Part shown: positions 1-6,011 of the stretch, piece after piece | How positions within the stretch are numbered: the first letter of the stretch is position 1 | How the letters are laid out: every line of letters begins with the position of its first letter | Origin: Thermoanaerobaculia bacterium | Lineage (GTDB): Bacteria > Acidobacteriota > Thermoanaerobaculia > Multivoradales > UBA5704 | Reading direction: 5' to 3' | Assembly: GCA_025937035.1 (NCBI GenBank) | Contig: JAICSG010000184.1 | Coordinates: forward strand, 1 to 7,359 | Length of the DNA: 7,359 nucleotides | Notes under the pieces: generated by a model | Told to the model about the DNA's origin: nothing | Database searches by the model: none | The model's input: only the letters and a program-made list of their open reading frames with translations | Program-made: the position numbers and the translations under genes

Positions 1-2001
1 GACCGCCAGGCGGTGACGCCGTCGCTGGACCGCCTGGCCGGCGAGGGGATGCGGTTCGCCAACGCCTCGTCGGCGGTGCCGCTCACGCTCCCCTCTCATA
101 CGAGCCTGCTCACGGGTTTGTTGCCCCCCCACCACGGCCTGCGCAACAACGGGGCCGGAGCGCTCCGGCCGGGCACCACGACTCTCGCCACCCTGCTGGC
201 CGGAGCGGGCTACCGCACCGGCGCCTTCATCGGCGCCTTCGTGCTCGACCACCGGTTCGGCCTCAACCAGGGGTTCGAGGTCTACGACGACGAGATCGAG
301 CGCGATCCCAACGCCGATTTCGCCCTGGAGGCGGAGCGGCCGGGCCGCGAGGTGGTGGACCGCGCGCTGGCCTGGCTGGAGAAGGACGACGGCCGCCCGT
401 TCTTCCTCTGGGTCCACCTCTACGACGCCCACGCCCCCTATACGCCGCCACCCGCTTGGGGCTCGCGCCACCCTGGCCGGCCGTACGACGGCGAGATCTC
501 GGAGGTGGACGAGCAGGTGGGCCGCATCCTGGAGGCGCTGAAGCGCCGGGGGCTCGACGGCACGACGGCGGTGGCGGTGGCGGCCGATCACGGCGAGGGG
601 CTGGGAGAGCACGGCGAGCTGACCCACGGCCTGCTCCTCTACGAGCCGACCCTGCACGTGCCCGTGCTGCTGCGCGCCCCCTGGGCCCTGAAGCCGCGGG
701 TGGTGGGGACTCCGTTGAGCCTGGTCGACCTCGCCCCGACCCTCGCCGGGCTGCTGGGCCATCCGTTCCCCGGCAGCCTCGACGGCCGCGATCTCTCGAA
801 ATCGCTGCTGGCGGGCGGCGAGCCGGCGCAGGAGGAGGTCTACGCCGAGACCCGCTACCCCGCGACCTTCGGCTGGAGCCCGCTCTCCGCCCTTCGGCGG
901 CGCGATCTCAAGTACATCTCGGCACCCAAACCTGAGCTCTACGACCTGCGCCGGGACCCGCGCGAGAGCGCCAATCTGCTGACCGAGCCCCGCGGGACCA
1001 CGGGAGATTCCGCGCGCGGCTTCTCCCAGCGGCTGGCCGCCATCGAGGCGAGCGCCGTGCAGGGGCCGGCACGGGAGGCCGACGCCGAGACGAAGGCCAA
1101 GCTGGCCAGCCTGGGCTACATCGCGGCGGCCCCGGCCCCGCCTCGGGGCAATCTCCCCCCGGGGAGCGCCCCCGATCCCAAGGCCATGGTCGACCTCTTC
1201 CAGCGCTTCGAGTCGGCCAACGCCAGGCTCAACGGCGGCGCCGCCGGAGAGGCGATCGCCGAGCTCGCCGCGCTGGTGCGGGCCGATCCGGCCAACCCCG
1301 TCTTCCGGGGGAAGCTGGCGGCGGCGTGGCGCGAGCGGGGGGAGACCGGTAAGGCGCTGCCGCTCTACCGGCAGGCCGCGGCGGCGGCGCCGCGCGATCC
1401 GGAGGCCTGGTACAACCTGGCCTCGGCGCTCCAGGAGGCGGGCCGGCTGGACGAGGCGAGGCAGGCGATCGAGCAGGCCCTGAAGCTCGACGCCCGGCGG
1501 CCGGAGGCCCACAACACGATGGGGATCATCGACCTGGGGGCGGGGCGGACCGAGGAGGCCCGGAAAGAATTCGCCGCCGCCGCCGAGATCGATCCGCGCA
1601 ACGCCGCCGCGCTCAACAACCTCGGCAACGCCCTGCGGGCCGAGGGGAAGCTCGACGAGGCGGAGGACGCCTACCGGCGGTCCGCGGCGGTGGCGCCGCG
1701 CTACGCCGAGCCGCTCAACGGCCTGGGCGCCCTGGAGGTGGAGCGCGATCGGCCGCGACAGGCACTTCCTTTTTTCGAGCGCGCCCTGGCCCTCGCTCCG
1801 GGATACCATGAGGTCCGGCTCAACCAGGCCATCGCGCACGATCTGGCGGGCGACACCGGCGACGCCCTGAGCGCATACCAGGATTTCCTCAACCGCGCGG
1901 CTGGGGATCCCAAGCTCGCCGAACAGCGCCGCGCCGCGCAGCAGCTCCTCGCCCGGCTGGAAAGCCGGATCGCGGGCGGCGCGCCGGCCGAGAGGAGGTG
2001 A
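1..2001 (+). CDS. Sulfatase-like (alkaline phosphatase superfamily) hydrolase with C-terminal TPR array, 5' truncated
   Basis: The frame is open from base 1, so the true start is upstream; the GTG at 13 lies inside the conserved 'TPxLDRLAxEG' block and is not a credible start. 666 residues are visible (residue 1 = bases 1-3). The sulfatase fold covers about residues 1-340. The active-site block is TLPSH (29-33) followed by LLTG. It aligns with C/S-x-P-x-R of sulfatases but has Thr as presumed nucleophile and His in place of Arg. H139, D142 and H144 form a conserved HLYDAH block. D196-H197 (ADHGEG) are the expected metal ligands, and H209 follows in a THG motif. A linker rich in Pro and Ala (about 345-430) leads to six TPR units (434-637). 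Because the Cys/Ser that matures to formylglycine is missing, I infer phosphoester- or transferase-type chemistry, as in Thr-nucleophile phosphoethanolamine transferases, rather than sulfate ester hydrolysis. The substrate is unknown. The N-terminal metal-binding Asp pair and any signal peptide lie outside the window, so location cannot be judged. Confidence 0.88.
   Translation, partial: DRQAVTPSLDRLAGEGMRFANASSAVPLTLPSHTSLLTGLLPPHHGLRNNGAGALRPGTTTLATLLAGAGYRTGAFIGAFVLDHRFGLNQGFEVYDDEIERDPNADFALEAERPGREVVDRALAWLEKDDGRPFFLWVHLYDAHAPYTPPPAWGSRHPGRPYDGEISEVDEQVGRILEALKRRGLDGTTAVAVAADHGEGLGEHGELTHGLLLYEPTLHVPVLLRAPWALKPRVVGTPLSLVDLAPTLAGLLGHPFPGSLDGRDLSKSLLAGGEPAQEEVYAETRYPATFGWSPLSALRRRDLKYISAPKPELYDLRRDPRESANLLTEPRGTTGDSARGFSQRLAAIEASAVQGPAREADAETKAKLASLGYIAAAPAPPRGNLPPGSAPDPKAMVDLFQRFESANARLNGGAAGEAIAELAALVRADPANPVFRGKLAAAWRERGETGKALPLYRQAAAAAPRDPEAWYNLASALQEAGRLDEARQAIEQALKLDARRPEAHNTMGIIDLGAGRTEEARKEFAAAAEIDPRNAAALNNLGNALRAEGKLDEAEDAYRRSAAVAPRYAEPLNGLGALEVERDRPRQALPFFERALALAPGYHEVRLNQAIAHDLAGDTGDALSAYQDFLNRAAGDPKLAEQRRAAQQLLARLESRIAGGAPAERR
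1300..1911 (+). repeat. Six tandem 34-residue TPR units in the sulfatase-like protein
   Basis: Residues 434-637 divide exactly into six 34-residue units with no insertions, at bases 1300-1401, 1402-1503, 1504-1605, 1606-1707, 1708-1809 and 1810-1911. The units share the TPR pattern: a Leu/Gly pair in helix A (NLGNAL, GLGALE), Gly/Asp in the turn (AGRLDEA, EGKLDEA), Ala plus an aromatic or hydrophobic residue in helix B, and Pro near position 32 (APRDP, DPRNA). A further half unit (AIAELAALVRADP) precedes them, and a helical cap rich in Gln, Arg and Ala follows. TPR arrays usually bind protein partners, so this half probably docks the enzyme to another component; which one is unknown. This is a protein-level repeat: DNA identity between units is low, so it is not a recent duplication. 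Confidence 0.9.
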
Positions 2002-2098
2002 TCGTCCGCTCCCCAACCGAGCGGCTCCGAGTTGTTGTCCGGTTTTGTTCGACAGGTGAATTCGATTGTGTTGCCATACGATCCAAAGGAGACGAATC
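2002..2098 (+). promoter_or_regulatory. Intergenic leader upstream of the TonB-dependent receptor
   Basis: This 97-bp gap is clearly poorer in GC than its surroundings: by hand count about 45% GC over 2031-2085. That fits a promoter or leader for the receptor gene. A short hairpin sits right after the upstream stop, with arms CCGCTC (2006-2011) and GAGCGG (2019-2024) and a 7-nt loop. It is followed by T-rich but interrupted sequence (GTTGTTGTCC, GGTTTTGTTC), so it could be a weak terminator or a leader structure. I looked for -35/-10 pairs with 16-18 bp spacing and found none I would defend. TACGAT at 2077-2082 resembles a -10 box but has no -35 partner and lies too close to the ribosome binding site. 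Whether the receptor has its own promoter or is cotranscribed with the sulfatase-like gene is undecided. Confidence 0.4.
2086..2091 (+). promoter_or_regulatory. Ribosome binding site fixing the receptor start
   Basis: AAGGAG is followed by a 7-nt spacer and then ATG at 2099. The frame stays open back to a TTG at 2066, but that codon has no Shine-Dalgarno sequence and would place charged residues and two cysteines before an otherwise textbook signal peptide. The ATG at 2099 is therefore the start. Confidence 0.85.
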
Positions 2099-5011
2099 AT
2101 GAACCGTAGGACGACTTCGGCGATGCGCCTCGCGGTCGCCGCCCTGCTGATGCTGGCGTGGGGCCTCGCCCTGCTGCCGGCCGCGCAGGCGCAGACCGCG
2201 GGCGGCAACCTCATCGGGCGGATCCAGGAGAAGAACGGCGGGCCCCTGCCGGGCGCCACCATCACCGCCACCGAGAAGGGGACCGGCCTCACCCGCAACA
2301 CCGTCAGCGAGAGCGACGGCACCTACCGCCTCCCCTCGCTGCCGGCCGGCACGTACACCGTCACGGTGGAGCTCAACGGCTACGCCACGGTGACCGTGGA
2401 AAACGTTACGATCAACGTCGCCACCCAGCGCGAGGTCAACGTCGACCTCAGCCAGGCGACGGTCTCCGAGACGATCAACGTCGTGGCCGAGGCGCCGCTG
2501 GTGCAGACCACGCCCGCCGTCGGCGCCGTGATCGATCAGAAGCAGCTCGAGAACCTGCCGCTCAACGGCCGGCAGTTCGCCAACCTGGCGATCCTCGCAC
2601 CGGGCACCAACCTCACCTACAACTCCGATCCGACCAAGCCGGGGCAGCTCACGGTGGCGCTCAACGGCGGTATCGGCCGCAACGTCAACTACATCATCGA
2701 CGGCGGCGACAACACGGACGACACGATCGGCGGCCAGCTCCAGAACTTCAACCTGGAGAGCGTGCAGGAGTTCAACATCCAGACGCAGCAGTACAAGGCC
2801 GAGTACGGCCGCTCGACCGGCGGCGTGCTGACCGTGGTGACCAAGACGGGCACCAACCAGCTCGCCGGGGCCGCCTGGGGCTTCTTCCGCAAGGACAGCC
2901 TGAACTCCAAGACCGAGGCGGAGAAGCAGGCCGGCATCGACAAGCAGCCCTACGATCGCAAGCAGTATGGCGCCTCCCTGGGCGGCCCGATCGTCAAGGA
3001 CAAGGTCCACTTCTTCGCCACCTACGAGAAGACCGACCGCAAGACCTCCTATATCGTCAACACCGATCCCGGCAACGGCCACCCGATCTTCCCCCAGTTC
3101 CAGAACCAGCCGGTCCAGACCCCCTTCAAGGATGAGCTGGTGACCGCCAAGATCACCGACAACCTCTCGCCGAAGCAATACCTGCAGGTCCGCTACGGCT
3201 ATCAGAAGAACACGGACAAGTACGGCGCGAGCCCCCTCTCGACGCCGGATTCGCTGGGCACGGTGACCAACAAGTACAGCTCGATCCTCGCCAGCCACAG
3301 CCTGCAGATCGGCTCGGACACCCTCAACGAATTGGTCTTCCAGTACACCAAGTTCAACAACATCATCACGGCCGACTCGACCGCGCCGTACCTGTACTTC
3401 CCGTCGGGCGCGCACTCGGGGCAGAACGTCAACACCCCGCAGAGCACGAACCAGACGAAGTACCAGTACAAGGACGATTTCAGCTTCACCCGCACGATCG
3501 CCGGGCGCGCCAACAACTTCAAGGCCGGCGTCAACTACATCCACGAGCCGACCCTGGGGGGTGACTTCACGACCGGCCTCAGCGGGCAGTTCTCCTTCGC
3601 CGCGGACGATCCGAATTCGCCGATCACCAACATCACCTATTTCGGCGGGTTCGCCGGCGAGAGCACCCCGATCAACCAGTACAGCGGCTATTTCCAGGAC
3701 GACATCCTGGCGAGCGACCGGCTGACCATCAACGTCGGCCTGCGCTACGACTACTGGACCGGATTCGATCTCGATCAGCGGTCGAACCCGATCTGGCAGA
3801 CGCTCGCCAGCCAGACCCGGTACAACGAGTCCTATCTGCGCGATTTCCAGGGGGGCAGGGGCGGCGTCCTCAAGAACGACAAGAACAACTGGGCGCCCCG
3901 CGTCGGCTTCACCTGGGACACGACGGGGAACGGCAAGCGGCTGCTGCGCGGCGGCTGGGGCCGGTATTACGACTTCCCCTACACCAACGCCACCATCCTC
4001 TTCCCGGCCTCGGCGGTGCAGTCCAACTACGGCGTGGTCTACAGCTACACCGATCCCAACGGCATCCGCAACCCGAACGGCACCTTCTTCCACCCCGGCG
4101 ACCCGCTGCCGCCCAACCAGCTCCCCGGCCTCGCCGCGGCGCCGCCGAACGAGGTGGCCTCACCGACGCTCGCGACCCCCTACTCCCAGCAGGCCTCGCT
4201 CGGCTACTCCTGGCAGGTCAACGACTGGCTGGGGCTCAACTTCGAGGCGGTCACCATCGACTACCGCGACCTTCCGTTCCGCTTCCGGGCCAACCCCATC
4301 GACCCGGCGACGGGCGCGCGGCGCTTCCCGCAGTTCGCCAACTTCCGGCTCTGGTACGGCAACGGCAAGGCCGACTACGATGGCGCCAACTTCAGCTTCC
4401 GGGCCCGGGTGAACGACAAGCTGGAGATGCTCGGCTTCTACACCTACTCCAAGGCGACGGGCAACGTCCTGGCGGGAGCCGACGAGTTCCGCCTCACCGA
4501 CGTCGCCTATGAGCCGGCCTGGCGCGCCGCCCGCGACGTCTCCGCCAATACGCTCGACCCGCTGTGCGGCGCCTGCGTCGGCCCCCTGAACACCGACGCC
4601 CGCCACCGCGTCACCCTGAGCGCCGTCTATCAGGGGCCCTGGGGCGTCAACATCAACGGCATCTTCCGCTATCACTCGGCGACGCCGTACACGGTCTTCA
4701 ACACCGCCGATCCGAACGGCGACGGCAACCATTTCGACCTGCTGCCGGGCGACACCGTCAACTCCCGGCGGGGGAGCTCGTTCTCGCAGCTCGACCTGCG
4801 GCTGTCGAAGGTCTTCAACATCGGCCCCGTCGGCCTCGAGCTGATCGCCGAGGTGTTCAACCTCTTCAACGAAAAGAACCCCTCCGGCTACACCTTCACT
4901 CCGGACGCGAACGGCAACCCGACGGACTTCAAGCCCACCCTCTTCGCCGGCAGCAACAACCTGCAACCCGAGCAGCGGCTGGCGCAGCTCGGCGTGCGGA
5001 TCCGCTTCTAG
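2099..5011 (+). CDS. TonB-dependent receptor, Oar-like, with carboxypeptidase-regulatory-like domain
   Basis: A complete 970-residue outer-membrane receptor, a usual size for this group. Residues 1-31 are a Sec signal peptide: basic NRR start, hydrophobic core, and AQA before the cleavage site at 31/32. A carboxypeptidase-regulatory-like beta-sandwich follows (about 37-118; GxPLPGATITAT, SDGTYRLPSLPAGTYTV). ETINVVAE (124-131) resembles a TonB box. The plug (about 132-240) carries the family signatures LPLNGRQF (153-160), YIIDGGDN, QEFNIQT and AEYGRSTGG. The rest is a beta-barrel of alternating Tyr/Phe-rich strands (SGYFQDD, NVGLRYDYW, RGGWGRYYD, LIAEVFNLFN), ending in the outer-membrane type terminus VRIRF with a final Phe. 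A DxNxDGN loop at 871-877 resembles a calcium site. The only cysteines are C823 and C826. Such receptors move ligands across the outer membrane using TonB energy, or act as Oar-type surface proteins; the ligand cannot be read from sequence. No TonB/ExbBD genes are present here. Confidence 0.95.
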   Translation: MNRRTTSAMRLAVAALLMLAWGLALLPAAQAQTAGGNLIGRIQEKNGGPLPGATITATEKGTGLTRNTVSESDGTYRLPSLPAGTYTVTVELNGYATVTVENVTINVATQREVNVDLSQATVSETINVVAEAPLVQTTPAVGAVIDQKQLENLPLNGRQFANLAILAPGTNLTYNSDPTKPGQLTVALNGGIGRNVNYIIDGGDNTDDTIGGQLQNFNLESVQEFNIQTQQYKAEYGRSTGGVLTVVTKTGTNQLAGAAWGFFRKDSLNSKTEAEKQAGIDKQPYDRKQYGASLGGPIVKDKVHFFATYEKTDRKTSYIVNTDPGNGHPIFPQFQNQPVQTPFKDELVTAKITDNLSPKQYLQVRYGYQKNTDKYGASPLSTPDSLGTVTNKYSSILASHSLQIGSDTLNELVFQYTKFNNIITADSTAPYLYFPSGAHSGQNVNTPQSTNQTKYQYKDDFSFTRTIAGRANNFKAGVNYIHEPTLGGDFTTGLSGQFSFAADDPNSPITNITYFGGFAGESTPINQYSGYFQDDILASDRLTINVGLRYDYWTGFDLDQRSNPIWQTLASQTRYNESYLRDFQGGRGGVLKNDKNNWAPRVGFTWDTTGNGKRLLRGGWGRYYDFPYTNATILFPASAVQSNYGVVYSYTDPNGIRNPNGTFFHPGDPLPPNQLPGLAAAPPNEVASPTLATPYSQQASLGYSWQVNDWLGLNFEAVTIDYRDLPFRFRANPIDPATGARRFPQFANFRLWYGNGKADYDGANFSFRARVNDKLEMLGFYTYSKATGNVLAGADEFRLTDVAYEPAWRAARDVSANTLDPLCGACVGPLNTDARHRVTLSAVYQGPWGVNINGIFRYHSATPYTVFNTADPNGDGNHFDLLPGDTVNSRRGSSFSQLDLRLSKVFNIGPVGLELIAEVFNLFNEKNPSGYTFTPDANGNPTDFKPTLFAGSNNLQPEQRLAQLGVRIRF
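5008..5011. other. Shared palindromic stop: convergent genes overlap by 4 bp (CTAG)
   Basis: The receptor ends with TAG at 5009-5011 on the + strand. The YihY-family gene ends with TAG on the - strand, read from CTA at 5008-5010. The palindrome CTAG thus supplies both stop codons, and the two coding regions overlap tail to tail by 4 bp with no intergenic DNA. Confidence 0.9.
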
Positions 5012-5985
5012 GCTCTGCCGATTCGCCGGTCATCTCCCTGGGGGCGCTCCGGCGCCCCCTTTCCTTTGGCGGGCGGCCACTCGCGCGGGCTCGCCGCCTC
5101 TCTCTTCTCCACCACCACCGGCACCGCGTGCTCGCTGGGCTTGATCTGCGAGCCGTAGCGGGTGGCGTAGACCTGCGTGAACTCGGCCCCCAGGAAGAGG
5201 ATCTGCGACGAGTAGTAGATCCAGAGCAGCACGATCACCAGCGAGCCGGCCGCGCCGTAGGTCGAGGCCACGCTGCTCTTGCCGAGATAGAGGCCGATCA
5301 GGAATTTGCCCAGCGTGAACAGGAGCGCCGTGGCCACGGCGCCGACCCACACGTCCCGCCAGCCGATCTCGACGTCCGGCAGAAACTTGAACATCATCGC
5401 GAAGAGCAGGGTTATGAAGGCGAAGGAGACCACGAAGGTCACCACCTGCATCAACGTCTCCGAGCCCGGCATCAGCCCGGTCGCCCACTTGCCGAGCGCC
5501 GACACGGCGGTCGAGATGACCAGCGAGACGAGGAGCAGGAAGCCGATCCCCAGCACCATGCCGAAGGAGATGAGGCGGGTCTTGACGAAGCTCCAGATCC
5601 CCAGCCCCGGCTTCGCCTCGACGTTCCAGATCTTGTTGAGGGCGTTCTGGAGCTGCACGAAGACGCCGGTGGCGCCGAACAGGATCGTGACCAACGCGAG
5701 GACCGTGGCGATCACGCCCTTGCCGTGCTGGCCGGCGTTGGCGAGCATCGTCTGCACCGCCTGTGCCCCCTGCGGGCCCATCAGGCCCTGCACCTGGCCG
5801 ATGAGCTGGCTCTGGATCTGTCCGCGGTCCCAGAGCAGACCCGCCACCGCGAGCGCCACCAGCAGCAGCGGGGCGAGCGAGAAGATCGCGTAGTAGGCGA
5901 GCGCCGCTCCGAGATCGAGGGCGCCGTCCTTCTGCCATTCCTTGAAGCTGTCTTTGATCAGTTCGAAACCGGGCTTGACGCTCAT
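5008..5985 (-). CDS. YihY/BrkB-family inner-membrane protein
   Basis: 325 residues, against roughly 290 for E. coli YihY. The start at 5985 is an ATG preceded by a strong AGGAGG; an in-frame TTG further upstream (6013-6015) overlaps the previous gene's stop and lacks such a site. There are about six membrane segments, near residues 27-52, 90-112, 138-164, 180-202, 212-233 and 247-267. Family marks include the ALAYYAIFSLAPLL block in the first segment, FGATGVFVQLQNALNKIW after the second, and LWIYYSSQILFLGAEFTQVYA near the end of the last. Residues from about 280 onward form a hydrophilic, Pro/Lys/Arg-rich tail that overlaps the receptor terminator and is probably not essential to the fold. 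The family was once linked with RNase BN, but that assignment was withdrawn; its molecular role is unknown, and transport has been proposed. It is the second gene of a - strand pair and lies 26 bp after the upstream gene. Confidence 0.93.
   Translation of the reverse strand: MSVKPGFELIKDSFKEWQKDGALDLGAALAYYAIFSLAPLLLVALAVAGLLWDRGQIQSQLIGQVQGLMGPQGAQAVQTMLANAGQHGKGVIATVLALVTILFGATGVFVQLQNALNKIWNVEAKPGLGIWSFVKTRLISFGMVLGIGFLLLVSLVISTAVSALGKWATGLMPGSETLMQVVTFVVSFAFITLLFAMMFKFLPDVEIGWRDVWVGAVATALLFTLGKFLIGLYLGKSSVASTYGAAGSLVIVLLWIYYSSQILFLGAEFTQVYATRYGSQIKPSEHAVPVVVEKREAASPREWPPAKGKGAPERPQGDDRRIGRA
5040..5067 (+). terminator. Intrinsic terminator of the receptor gene, inside the opposing coding region
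   Basis: An 8-bp perfect stem, GGGGGCGC (5040-5047) paired with GCGCCCCC (5052-5059), is closed by a TCCG loop. With its C-G closing pair this is a UNCG-type tetraloop, known to be unusually stable in RNA. The stem is followed directly by TTTCCTTT (5060-5067). It begins 28 bp after the receptor stop, the right place and strand to end that transcript. The T-tract is interrupted by two C, so efficiency is uncertain. Read from the - strand it has no downstream T-tract, so it should act in one direction only. On that strand the same bases encode residues 309-316 of the YihY-family protein, in its hydrophilic tail. Confidence 0.75.
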
Positions 5986-5994
5986 GGGTGAAAA

Positions 5995-6000
5995 CCTCCT
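5995..6000 (-). promoter_or_regulatory. Ribosome binding site fixing the YihY-family start
   Basis: On the - strand AGGAGG (complement of CCTCCT) stands 9 nt before the ATG at 5983-5985. It lies in the 26-bp gap between the two - strand genes and favours this ATG over the TTG at 6013-6015, which shares bases with the TGA stop of the preceding gene. Confidence 0.85.
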
Positions 6001-6011
6001 GGGTGATTTCG

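Noticed and set aside
2045..2082. TTGTTC with TACGAT as a sigma-70 promoter
   Set aside because: The spacing is 26 bp, far from 16-18, and the -10-like element nearly touches the ribosome binding site.
2066..2098. TTG as an earlier start of the receptor
   Set aside because: The ATG at 2099 has AAGGAG at 7 nt and begins a normal signal peptide; the extra residues would spoil it.
2032..2109. Possible 25-codon leader ORF from TTG, overlapping the receptor start
   Set aside because: It has a weak start codon, no ribosome binding site at proper spacing, and an unremarkable peptide. The strong SD at 1993-2003 is about 30 nt away.
1889..4093. Long open frame of 734 codons on the - strand, antisense to the receptor
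   Set aside because: Its product is a low-complexity mix of Val, Gly, Ala, Arg, Leu, Asp and Glu without domain pattern, typical of the antisense frame of a GC-rich gene. The + strand here encodes an unmistakable receptor with signal peptide and family motifs.
4160..4966. Open frame of 268 codons on the - strand within the receptor
   Set aside because: It has the same antisense composition bias and no ribosome binding site or motif; it is a shadow of the receptor.
4996..5005. Perfect palindrome GCGGATCCGC near the receptor end as a terminator for the - strand pair
   Set aside because: It has no loop, no T-tract on either strand, and lies within receptor codons; it is probably chance in GC-rich DNA.
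4564..5991. Open frame of 475 codons on the + strand across the receptor end and the YihY-family gene
   Set aside because: It is rich in Arg, His, Glu and Gln with no recognisable domain. It overlaps the receptor in another frame and then lies antisense to a clear membrane protein gene.
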